This document shows positions 45,416 through 56,844 of a stretch of 64,000 nt of DNA, piece after piece (position 1 is the stretch's first letter; every line of letters begins with the position of its first letter). Both the position numbers and the translations under genes were made by a program. The notes under the pieces were generated by a model, which was not told the DNA's origin, made no database searches, and was given only the letters and a program-made list of their open reading frames with translations. The DNA is from Elmis aenea (Eukaryota > Arthropoda > Insecta > Coleoptera > Elmidae): assembly GCA_947652605.1 (NCBI GenBank), contig OX393576.1:53172966-53236965 (forward strand). The letters are read 5' to 3'.

Positions 45416-48240
45416 TGTAAAAATAGCCACGACACAAAAATGCCTATTTTTGTAAAAGAATTTAGAAAAAAAAAAAGAATTACAATCGGATCTTTTTTTA
45501 TTGTTTATTTTCAAAACTGTTCGACAATATCTCAATTTTTGGAAAAAAATTAGCCTAAAATTCTACACAACTTTATATTAACTGCTATAAACCGGGAGTT
45601 CAATGATGCGAAAATTCAGTGGAACATCCTGTATCCTCCAAGGACCGTAACATAATTGATATTTGCACTCGGAGAGAAAATTTCCCTAACTTTTTTTTTA
45701 ATTTCACAGAAGCATTGCTAAGTTTCCAACTCGAAAAAGTAAGTGTAACGCAATAAATTACTAGATTCATACATATGCATATTTCAGGCATTCGGTCTTT
45801 TCTGAAACTTTAACTGCAAAGGTAAAGATTTAAAGTTTGCTCTTACTTTTGAGGTGACGAAGGCCGACTGTAGACAATTTCATTTCAGACTTGTAAGCCG
45901 AACTTTTTAACATTTTTAAATTAAAGCTGGAACGGCGAGAAGTTATAACGAAAAAGAAAATTTATTTTTGTATTTAAATACTTCACTTTTGCACAAACGA
46001 TGAGCGAAATGTAAGAAAAATTTCCAAAAGCAAATCGAATGAAATGCCGCTTCTTCAAAACTCATATTACACCAAAAGTTGGTAGTTTGTACTTAAATAT
46101 GTTCCTTGAAAAAACTTAACTAATAAAGATTATAAAATGTAGTATACCATTATTTCTACATCAATAAAAATTAACCTCTGTTAAAACAACTTAATCCAAT
46201 AGGAACACAGAATTTAAAAAAATATATATAAAGATTATAAATTCACCGATAATTACAATTAGCAGTTTTATTTGATGGAATTATTATGAATAATTAACAA
46301 TTTTTGCTTTTCTGTTGCACTGTTCTCCCGGTTTCATTAGATTTTTACAATTGCTTTGATCAAATTATTATTTCATCTTAAAAATGTATTCATGCCTTTT
46401 TAAAAACAAATTTTATTTTATATTGTTCAAAAGCACCTAAGACGCTATTATTTTGCAAGTATTGGAGAATATTCTTGTAAATTGGGCCCAACTAATTCCC
46501 AATAAATTTAATGATCAAAGCAAAAATTAAGATGTTAAAGATTTAAAATTAGTCACAAGAATGTTCCCAAATATTTTTACGTAAAAAATTACTTTGAAAA
46601 AATTTAATTTTTCAGCACGGAGAATACAGTAAGTAACATTCAAAAATTACGTTTGCAAGTTACAAATTAAGAACAATGTGAACACACATGTTATACATAC
46701 TCACTATAGAATTAATGGTTTCACCAGTTATTCCACAAAGAAATGAAATTTGTTATAGTGATAGCCTATAAGTAAGTTTCATAATAACTTAATAACTTGT
46801 AAGATCAATTTTTTTTAAGGTATTCAAATTGTTTAAATTGATATTAAAATGTTAAACTAATGTTCACCAAATTTTACGGGTACATTATTTCGCCAAGGAA
46901 AAACTTACGATCAAAAGTTTGATGTTGAAATAATGATATAAACAAAAACAAATGTTTAAGCGCTGAAAAATCACAAATACATACATCGATATGTTTGAAA
47001 TGTACGTGTTTTAGTTCGACCTTAATTATTAGAAAACTTTATGTTGGTAATCCTGATATTTCTGATAGACACGTTCTTAAACATTTGACAAATTTTGTAT
47101 AAATTATTAATTTTGCAAAAACTGTTTTAAACCTAAAGTGATTAATACGAAGTTAGAGAAAAAAATCGTTTTATAAATCGTAGAAAAAAATTGGTTTATA
47201 TCTAAATTCATTGCTTTCCATTTTTATTTTTACTGATGTGACGTTTAACACTAGTAGCAACGCATTAAATAGTGTAAGGCTGACATAATTTTATAATGAA
47301 TATTAATTTTTCATTGAAAATATTACAAACACACAGTTGCTGAACTCATATTGATTATAAGGCACTTCTTTTTCAAATAAATTGATAGTATTAATGAAAT
47401 ACACAACTTAGTTAATTTTATCAATATTAAAATTTTAAATAAACACTAAATTCTCTTTATTGAAACAAAAAATTTACATTAATAAAGACACACAACATAT
47501 TTTATTAATCATTTTCTTTTATCGACAGAAACCCAATTTTTTGTCTAATTTACAATAAAAATATTCGGTAACACCGATTTAATGCACATAGTCGTGGGAC
47601 TACTGCGGTTTGTGACCACGATAGTCCCAGGCGACTTGCGTAGCGTTTGAAAACAGATATGCACTTTGGCACACCATTAAATTCGTTTTTACCCTAATTT
47701 TTTTCACATTATTAATTTTCAAAATGTAGTAAAAACTGTAATTTATGAGAAAAAAACTTTTGTTCACAAATCTAATTAAAAAGATAGGACTTACTTACGT
47801 ATTTCCATACTTTCCAATATTTCAAGACTAAAAGTTCCGTGGAGACGCTAAAAGTATCTAACTAGGTTGGCTGTATTAGATATTAATCTTACGTGGCAAC
47901 TAAATTTCGGTTTAAATCATATAATAGTTACAGCTATCGTCTTCTCCACTGCCAAACTAAACGAAAAGGAAGAACGAATCACGAGAAAAGTTCATATCAG
48001 CAAAACTTAAACCTGAAATATTGTTACTTTTAAGTGCACTTTATCAATATAAAGCGTTTTATTATATTTCCAATGCGACCGAAAACTACACTCGTTTATT
48101 ATAAAACTTGTTGTGGCTGTATATGTGTGTTTAAGATTTATTATGAACTCGAAAATGATATATCGTAACATGAGTAGCTTCCACGCAGGTACAAAAAGTC
48201 ATAAAATCAAGTTCAAAAATATAAACTTTTAGATTTTTAC
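45416..48240. other. AT-rich stretch, no gene recognised
   Basis: About 2.8 kb. A minus-strand GTAAGTAAGT donor-like site at 47798 is discussed as a finding. No protein-like frame. The GC-richer patch at 47590-47640 (GTGGGACTACTGC / CGATAGTCCCAG) is weakly inverted. Confidence 0.4.
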
Positions 48241-48681
48241 GTAATCGGATATACAGGGTGCGCCAATAGTGCGATAAAGTCCATTATTGCCCTTAATGTC
48301 AACTTATTTAAAAAAAGTTTCAAATGAAACTTATAGTGTTTCTAGACGTGCATGTTTTAAAATTAGTTTCAAGTATACAAGATGTTTCATAAAAGTGGGG
48401 CGTCACTAAAGGTATTTTTTTTAAATTGAACACCCAGTATATTTTTGCATGATCGAATTCAGCAAGAAAATCTCCATATGACGGTATTTTGTTTTTTTTC
48501 ATTTTTTGCGACGTTGCCAATTTATCTCAAAAAATCTTTGAATTGCCAGAAAAACAGGGTACGATACTTGTCAAGAGCACAACGTTATGAATAATAATTG
48601 GCAAATGACATTTTGTACATACAAAGTCAAAAGGTGTAGTCATAGTCTAAATATGATACATCAAATTTAATTTATATTGTA

Positions 48682-50461
48682 CAGGGTGTTTCTTATAGAG
48701 GTGCCAACTTCCCAATTTTTAAACATCAATAACTTTATTTTTTCAAATGGAACACCCTGTATATTATTACGTTATTTTGTTGCATTTTTGTTTTTCTTCA
48801 ACTTTTCTTAATACTTACCTATACCTAAAATGAATATTTTCTGAGATATTTACATTTTACTTATTCTTATATGCGTTGTGTAGGAATTTCCTATTTTTTT
48901 CGGAGTAGGCCCTGACTTTGGCAATAGAAACAAAAAAATGTCTAATTTAAATTAAGATCGCTACTGGTAGTAGTAAATCCCAATAAATATTTTAATTAGA
49001 ACTTTAAAAAAATACAATTTTAATTTAACCATAACTATTGTAGAGTTAAATAAAACATGGTACAACAGAATTACTTAATTAGAAAAAAAAACACTTATAA
49101 TTTACAACAATTGTTCAAAATTACCTCCTCCTACGTCAATACAATGTTGCAAACGCTGTTCGAAAGCGGCACTAACATTTCTTAAGGTATTAATATTTAC
49201 ATTTTGAAAAACATTTCTTATTCTATTTTTCATATCTTCTTTGGTTGTTGCCGGTAATTTATATACTTCATTTTTTACAAAACCCCACAAATAAAAGTCC
49301 ATTTTTGTCAAGTCAGGTGACCGAGGTGGCCACCTAAACGGTCCTCCTCTTCCTATCCACCTGCCAGGATAATTCGTGTTTAAATGATTATGTACAGCTT
49401 GTGTATGGTGAACAGGTGCTCCATCATTGTAAGTACCACAGTCTTTCTTTTATATTATGGGGAATATGTTGTAGCAGCATCGGTAAAATGTGTTGTAAAA
49501 ACTCCAAATAAATTTGGCCATTTACGCGGCCCTCAAAAAAATGTGGCCCGGCGACATAATTTCCTATAATTTCCCCCCACACATTTAACGACCATCGTGT
49601 CTGGCTGGATGTTCTGACTATATGAGGATTATCAGTCGAGTAATAATGAAAATTATGCCTGTTAACACAACCATTTTTGTGAAATGTGGCCTCGTCGGCA
49701 AATAAAACAAGATCAAAAATATGTACAAAAAGCTAATCTATTTTCAAAATCAGTATCCAGTAATTCCTGATGCAACTGAATATGGTACGGATGCATTTTA
49801 TTCGTTGACAAAATCCTTCGTACAGAAGTTTGACTAATTTCAAATTGTCTAGAAATATCTTTTGTACTTACATGTGGATCTTCTGTTACGCTTAAAACAA
49901 CATTAAAAGCATTTTCTTCGGATGTCGCAGTTTTCGTACGTTCAGTTTTTTCATAGTTTACAACCCCAGTTCGATCAAAACGGTTCATTAAATTTTCAAA
50001 AGCTTGCTTGCTTGGCTGTCTCCTTCCCGGAAACCGCTCCCTGTATATTCTTGTTGCCAGCAAACAATTTTTTTCACTTGCGCCAAGAACATAGACCATA
50101 TCAATCAATTCTTCTTTTGGAAAATTCATATTAAATATGTTATACTATTTTAATTTATGTTTTAACAATCAACAGCAATTAACTCTGACAGCTGTCACTA
50201 CAGAAATTTTTGTTTCTATTGTCAAAGTCAGGGCCTACACCGAAAAAATTAGGAAATTCCTACACAACGCATATAAGAATAAGTAAAATGTAAATATCTC
50301 AGAAAATATTCACTTTAGGTATAGGTAAGTATTAAGAAAAGTTGAAGAAAAACAAAAATGCAACAAAATAACGTAATAATATTTAGGGTTTTCCATTTAA
50401 AAAAATAAAGTTATGGATGTTTGAAAATTGGGAAGTTGGCACCTCTATAAGAAACACCCTG
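48682..50461 (-). mobile_element. Mariner-family transposon (DD41D), nearly complete
   Basis: The ends CAGGGTGTTTCTTATAGAGG and its inverse are flanked by TA (48680-48681, 50462-50463). The inverted similarity extends about 250 bp into the element on each side (to AGGGCCTAC/GTAGGCCCT near 48908 and 50235), unusually long for mariner. The transposase is on the minus strand. With few disabling changes and very similar arms, this looks like one of the youngest insertions here. Confidence 0.9.
49102..50129 (-). pseudogene. DD41D mariner transposase, two frameshifts
   Basis: ATG at 50129 starts an N-terminal helix-turn-helix region of the DUF4817 type: ATRIYRERFPGRRQPSKQAF, then ISRQFEISQTSVRRIL and MHPYHIQ. 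A frameshift in a T-run near 49718 is followed by LFADEATFHKNG (first Asp, 49696-49694), VWGEIIGNYVAGP and KERLWYLQ. A second frameshift near 49428 is followed by NDGAPVHHTQ (second Asp, 49425-49423), WPPRSPDL and TKMDFYLWG (third Asp, 49299-49297), then CIDVGGGNFEQLL at the end. The second-to-third spacing is 41 residues. All three catalytic Asp are kept. Total length about 342 codons, normal for the family. Confidence 0.9.
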
Positions 50462-50887
50462 TACAATATAAATTAAATTTGATGTATTTAGACTATGACT
50501 ACACCTTTTGACTTTGTATGTACAAAATGTCATTTGCCAATTATTATTCATAACGTTGTGCTCTTGACAAATATCGTACCCTGTTTTACTGGCAATTCAA
50601 AGATTTTTTGAGATAAATTGGCAACGTCGCAAAAAATGAAAAAAAACAAAATACTGTCATATGGAGATTTTCTTGCTGAATTCGATCATGCAAAAGTATA
50701 CTGGGTGTTCAATTAAAAAAAAAATACCTTTAGTGACGCCCCACTTTTATGAAACATCCTGTATACTTGAAACTAATTTTAAAACATGCACGTCTAGAAA
50801 TATTATAAGTTTCATTTGAAACTTTTTTTAAATAAGTTGACATTAAGGGCAATAATGGACTTTATCGCACTATTGGCGCACCCTGTA

Positions 50888-53245
50888 GGTATTACACCAC
50901 ACCAGAAAGTTTAAAAAAAGTATTCAAAATATTTAAGTAAACGTAAAAAAAAGTTATCTAAAATAAAAGTACTCAAAAAAGTGTAAGCAGTAGGTACTAT
51001 GTACGTACCTACTGTAGTATATTTGGTGTATTTACAGTGTTCAAAATAGACGTACAACGCAGACTGGTCTCGTTAAAGGTTAAAAAAAAAAAAAATTACA
51101 GCGATATAAGAACTTCCCACATTTCCATATTTCACCTAATATCCATGAAATAGTTATAAAACAGTTTACATAATCATTTTTCATTTATAACTTGCTTATT
51201 GCGTAGGTTGGATGATTTTTTTAGACAACTAGAGCATTTTTGCAATCGATAATTTATTTCATTTTGCTGTCATTTTAAAGAAACTAACAAGGGAGGGTCA
51301 CGATACGTTGTCGCTAGAATTTGATTAAGGCTGTATTTATTGCATCATGGACAACAAAACTAAATGTTTTGCAGAGTTATACTTGCCACTGGCCATTTCC
51401 TTCGGAAAAATAGGGGAAACACTGAAAAATTGGTATAAAAAGGTCGTTTTTGCGATGGGGTTGGCCATGAAACGGTCAGAGACATAATCAAAATTTTGCG
51501 CTGTAATACATTTTTTACCATTTTGTATCATTTAATCATTTTCAAAGCCTACTAATGTAAATTAATTAATACCGTACGCATTCAAAACAAAATTGTTCTT
51601 TTGCGGTTTTCTCCAAAATTTTGTTATGTAAGGGTATAAAAGTTTTATTGCGTTGAAAAGAGAAAGAAAATGTCTTTCAACCCGTATAAAAAAATATGTA
51701 TGGTGCCATTAAAAAAAAAAATAATAAAAAAACAAAAGAAAACGAAACTGGACATGGCAATATTTTGGGAAATACTGTATCAAACAACTTTTATTTAAAA
51801 CTTTTTTTGATAATTCTTTCCAATACCATTTATATTCACCAGCTTAACACTAATAATAATATACACTACTATAAACTATAAACAACATTTATTTGTCAGA
51901 CTTCAGACTAACGCGATATTTCATCCATTACTCCTCTGATCTCCGAATTCTTTTCACTGCCTGTCCGTAGCGCGCCCGCTTATAAACACTTGAACGTTCG
52001 CGAACCATCCATTCTTGGAACACTCCAGGCGCGCATTGAACAGCCCGCCAGAAGTATGACGCAACATCTTCTAGAACCTTGCTGCTGGCCACCATATAAA
52101 CCGCCACGTCCGCAGGGTTGACTACCCTGTAGGCGGCTCGTTACATTATGAAAAAGTTTTGTTGCTTTAAAAAAAGGTTTAACCAACCTTTAACCTAGCC
52201 CTCTATTACTTACCAAATTAGGGTCAGGTTAAAGATTTTTTAATGAACACCAACGTATTAGGTTTCTTTCCATTATTTATTTAAAGAAAAAACCTTAAGT
52301 ATTCCCTTACCTGGCCATCTATTACTGATCTAAAGTTATAGTTTGTATTTTTAAACGTAGCATTCGGTTTCTACGCGAAAATAACCGAAGTGCAATGAAT
52401 GATTATAAATTTGGACGCACAACAAAAAATTTCTCCCAGGAGTAAATCCTTTTCGGATTCGGATAATAAAATTATAAACATGCAAATTCCACAAGTTATT
52501 GGATAGACCTATAGTTTGATAAAGTCGTCTAGTAATAAAAATTGGTCAACAATAGATTATAAATACACTTACCACTATGTTTAAAATAAAATCCTTTCGT
52601 GTAATTTTTTTTATAAAGTTGCCACAGCTACAAAGTACACATTAATACTGCTAACACACATTTGTTATTCAAAAAATTATTGTTTATTAACGTTAAGGGA
52701 TATCAAATTAAGCGGAAAGTAGTCGATTTTATCGAATTATTGTCATCAGGAAGGAGTTAACTAAGCTTAACGGGACATACCGTACTCGTAAGCGCGTTGG
52801 CAGGTTGGCACTGAGCCTTATCAGTATCGCCGGGTTGAACAATGGACGAGCAAAAAAGATGTTTTATAAAAACTAGTTCCAAATGCAATTAACTTTACAC
52901 ATGTTGTAAGGCATGTAAAAAATGATACAAATTTAAAGCAAATACTCCATTAATGTAGATGCCCTAGCTACACAATATTTCATCGTCTTTTCCGACTTGC
53001 AAAGGTCTATTGCAAGAGCACTATTGCATCCATCGAAGTTCCATCCATCTGCTTATTCTTTGGACGTAATTCTTTTCAAACTGCTTGCCGGGGATCATCA
53101 GTCAGCGTCACTTCCGCTACAATGGCGAGTGAAGCCTTTGTTCCGGTTTCGGTAACGGCAGCTTCAACTTCGAAAAGAATTAACGCGGACATTAACCGAA
53201 AGCTCCGCGTCGTTTAATTAATCTACTAATTGAAAACTTCGAGTT
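50888..53245. other. AT-rich stretch with a GC-richer part, no gene recognised
   Basis: A small palindrome, AGTAGGTAC..GTACCTACT, lies at about 50989-51014. From about 52985 to 53220 base composition is more balanced, with TCCGCTACAATGGCGAGTGA and GCGGACATTAACCGAAAGCT. No supported exon or element was identified. Confidence 0.35.
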
Positions 53246-53249
53246 TGGT

Positions 53250-53706
53250 AATTTTTAATGATGTATAAAATGAACGACTTTTGCTCTCAAGTTGGCCACG
53301 CCAAATACTTCATCATTTATTTAAAATTCCTTGCGCAATCCAAATTTCAAACAAAAGCTTTAGATATATGCACACACTGTTTTACAATTCCGGGAATTTT
53401 ACAAACAAAAACCTTAAAAAATTTAAAAAACAAATTTTCAAAATTTTTTTATCATTTTTTGTTTTCGAGTTATTAAAAAAAAAAACTGTTGTAAATTTTT
53501 TGATATTTACAACAATAACGGAGATATGACACATTAAAAATATGACAAAAAGAACCTTTTTCCTAATAACTCAAAAACCGGAATGATAAAATATTTTTGG
53601 AACGGTTCTGAGTTCGGCTTAAAAACTGCACATTTTTGGTAATTCTCTACCTTGAATATGAAACGAGATACCAATGTAATCCCATCAAATATGGACCGCG
53701 CTGTAT
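53250..53706. repeat. Half copy of the CAGG(G)TGGTCCAAATT family
   Basis: AACTGCACATTTTTGGTAAT..TCTCTACCTTGAATATGAAA.., then CGAGAT and CCAATGTAATCCCATCAAAT..ATGGACCGCGCTGTA matches the right arm at 58230-58363 in the same orientation. No matching left end was found. Confidence 0.6.
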
Positions 53707-54118
53707 AAGTTGCACCAGTTGATTACTTAGATTTAAAATATTTTTTTGGAAATAAAGTTTTATGATAAAAAAAAATGTGACTAATTAGCATTATACAGTC
53801 AGTCCATCACGGAAAGTTATTAGTGGAAAAAAATCACAGTAAAATTCTGAATCATACAGTACAGGTGGTCCAAATTCGATGGGACTACAATGGGTATCTC
53901 GCTTAATAGTCAAGATAGAGAAACTAGTGATGCCGCGAGACGAGACGAGAAATAGCCAAGTCTCGTCTCGTCTCGAATTTTCGAGACGAGAAATTTGCCT
54001 TGTCTCGTCTCGAGGATTTCTCGACTACAAAAATCTCGTCTCGAGGCCGAGAATCTCGTCTCGTCTCGAATATTTTTTGTTTATTTAGGTAATTTTAATA
54101 GGTACCTACTGCATTTAA

Positions 54119-54400
54119 CCCTTAACCGCCCAGTAAGCTTTTGCATCGTAACTGCCCAGTAGTGTCCAATGGACACGCATCTCAAAATCTTCAATATTTC
54201 ATTAAAATAAAGTAGAAAAACGTTTTTTTTTTATTACACGTAATAAACATTATTATTTATTAAAACAATTGACACAAATTATGCTTGTTTTGGAATGTTC
54301 TAAACAGACAAAGTGATTTCGCAATAAAATAAACTCTTTTGATTCTGTATGCAAATCAATTTGAAAATGTGTCCGTTGGACACTACTGGGCGGTTAAGGG
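54119..54400. mobile_element. piggyBac-like MITE (TTAA, CCC ends)
   Basis: TTAA flanks (54115-54118, 54401-54404). The ends CCCTTAACCGCCCAGTA and TACTGGGCGGTTAAGGG are perfect inverses. TTAA plus CCC..GGG termini is the piggyBac signature. Near the ends AGTGTCCAATGGACAC and GTGTCCGTTGGACACT are near-palindromes. No coding. Confidence 0.85.
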
Positions 54401-54844
54401 TTAAATAAATACATGTTATACCTATTTCTTCAATTAAGTAAGTGCTTTTTAAATAGGTAATAAAATATTTTCAGTTGTCAAAATACCTGCAGTTTATATA
54501 TAGGTACACTCGCTTATATATAATTGTTATACATTTTAATCTTAACAGTAGTTAGTACTGATTTTAGTACCTTTCTTTTTAAGAACTACTGCAATACACC
54601 AAAAATTTAAAACAAAATTGTGTAAATTATCTTCCAATAGAATAATCTATACAAATTAAGAATTGGTAGACGTAAAATTACAAACAAAAGTCAGGGATTC
54701 CCACAAACACGATTGCATCAGCCTCCTCTGTATAGCGCAAAAGGTGTTACTATCTAGTTCGTCTTCGGTCGATAAGGGTATATTATTTACTAAAAAGCTA
54801 GTTAGTGAGTTTTGTGTAATGTTATTATTTAAATAACCGGCAAA

Positions 54845-55424
54845 ATGAAACGTAGCGGTGATTCAGTTTCAAATATAACTAAATATTTTCGTAAACCAAA
54901 TAATGATACACATATTAGCGGTACTGAAGAAACAGATAAAAGATAAATCTTATGAACCTTTAGATTTAGAAAGCGATGATAGTCCTGCACCCCCAGAAAT
55001 GTTAACAAAAACATCAGAAAAACGAAAAAAAGGAAAAAAAGGAAAGACTAAAAAAAATTTAAAAGTTGGTGAAACATCAAAACAAGATAGTAAGAACTCC
55101 AATGTAATAATAAAAGAAAATCTTCATGAAAAATATTCTACATATTTCGATTTTAAAATAAATAATGAAAGAGGTGGTGAAAAAACTGCAACATGCCAGT
55201 TGTGTAAAAAAAGTAATGCCATCGCAAAAGTGATTAAAATGAAACAATCCAACACAAGTGGTCTTAAAAGACATTTAGAAAGATGCCATGCAAAACAATA
55301 TTCTTTAATTTTTCACAAAAAAGAGTTAAAAACGAATACGATAGATCAAATGATGGCTCGCCTGAGTAGAAAACCCGATAAAGACAGGGAAACGGTAAGT
55401 GTTTTTCCTAAATTATATTTTTAA
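54845..55424 (+). pseudogene. hAT transposase N-terminal exon with BED finger
   Basis: ATG at 54845 reads MKRSGDSVSNITKYFRKPNN. A one-base frameshift near 54945 switches to the frame YEPLDLESDDSPAPPEM, then a Lys-rich stretch (KKGKKGKTKKN). A BED-type finger follows: STYFDF, TCQLCKK, then GLKRHLERCHAK, giving a C-x2-C and H-x4-H pattern. At 55396 the sequence ACG|GTAAGT is a good splice donor, so this was probably the first exon of an intron-containing transposase. The remaining exons are not in the element. Confidence 0.8.
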
Positions 55425-55978
55425 TAAAAATTATTCATGGCCTTATTAATGGTTAAAATTGTTGTTTTTTAATAACACCCTTAAATGAATATAATATTAA
55501 ATAATATTAACAACTGTTATTTTTTACTCTCACTTAATAATAGCCAAAATGTCAGTGAGCTGACCAGAAGTTAAGAAGCACACACGTTTTGGTATTCCGA
55601 ACTTTGTCACGAATTTTAATTTTTTAAATGTTGGTCTTTAGTGCTTGGTTTGTGCTTCAATTTGATTCACTTCTTATTAGTGTGAGCGAATGTTTGAAGT
55701 CTTGGGGTCTAGACGCATACATTTTTTTCTGCTAGTAGTGCACCATACTTTGTTTTGCTAATTGCTTTTACCTACGTCCTATGTCTATTGCTGAGACTGC
55801 TCGTAGTTCGTTTGCTCACTATAATTAAAAATCCGAATTGACATTGTTTAATTTTATTGTAAGCCACTCGTTAGTACTTCGTAAAAGAAGAAAAGCACTA
55901 AACTCCATTCCAAATATTGACAAAGTATTAATTAGTAAGATGTTGGACGTAGATGCAACTAGCCTGGGGTTATGCAAC

Positions 55979-56844
55979 TAGGGATTGTAAATTTACCGAC
56001 TTTTTGAATTACCGGTAATTCGATAAAATTGTCAATCAAAACCGGTTTACCGGTAATTTACCGGTAAACCATATTATTATACATATTTATATTATATTGT
56101 TTCTTTTTAGATTTTCACGGTTACTAAAATTTTTAGTATAGTTTTCGGGGTTTATCCGCGTATACCCTATAGTGATAGCTTGCCGAAACGTCGAGCCAAT
56201 TTAAATATTACCTGGATAAACTCCGAAAGCCATATTAAAAATAAATATATTTATACAAATTTATTTATTATGGAACTGATTGAGCTAGTTGAAGCCTAAA
56301 CTATCCCAATAAGTTTCATACAATATATCAGTTAACAGCCATCAACGTAATATGTTTTTATATAATATTAATATAATACAATATAAAATAAAAATATTAC
56401 AAAAAATATAATCCAGCATTACAAAAAACACATAAAAATAAAACTATTCTGAACATAAAATATAAAATGATATAACATAAAATATGTTGTCAAACTACTA
56501 ACAAAATTTTTTATTTTAAACTTTTCTCAAAAAATAAGCACATAGAAAACATAATTTATCTAAATCCTAATTGCGACCTAATTTTTGTAGCAAATAATCC
56601 AGCCGCGGAAAAATCTCTTTCGGATTCTACACTTGTTGGTCGAGTAGCGCGTAGTAAACAATCATATGTCATTTGTATGTTTCCCCCATATTTTACGTAA
56701 TTTTTTTTTTCGATTATTTGATTTAGATTTTTATCATGATTAGAAAGATATTGTAAAATTACCGAAATTACCGGTAAAAAATTAGCAAATTACCGATAAA
56801 ATTTGAAGAGCTTTTTTTGCGATTTACCGGTATTACAATCCCTA
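55979..56844 (-). mobile_element. hAT element nested in copy B, 8-bp duplication
   Basis: Exact TATGCAAC flanks (55971-55978, 56845-56852). The ends TAGGGATTG and CAATCCCTA are inverted, with ACCGGTAATTTACCGGTAAA-type repeats next to each. A small hairpin, GGGGTTTATCC and GGATAAACTCC (about 56147-56225), lies inside. A hAT C-terminal remnant is on the minus strand. Confidence 0.95.
56575..56700 (-). pseudogene. hAT transposase dimerisation-domain remnant
   Basis: The minus strand reads YVKYGGNIQMTYDCLLRATR then PTSVESERDFSAAGLFATKI and RSQLG. SVESERDFSAAGL is the signature hAT C-terminal block. Nothing else of the transposase remains in the 866-bp element. Confidence 0.85.

Larger units (their letters stand above)
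48254..50885. repeat. ~850-bp palindrome hosting a mariner at its centre
   Basis: Outer arms (48254-48679 and 50464-50885, about 425 bp each) are near-perfect inverted copies. They begin CAGGGTGCGCCAATAGTGCG and are flanked by TA (48252-48253, 50886-50887). Joined across the insertion, the arms meet at ..TTTATATTG-TA-CAATATAAA.., a perfect palindrome with the TA target at the dyad. The arms include a further MITE-like segment, CAAGATGTTTCATAAAAGTG (48375). No coding in the arms. Confidence 0.85.
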
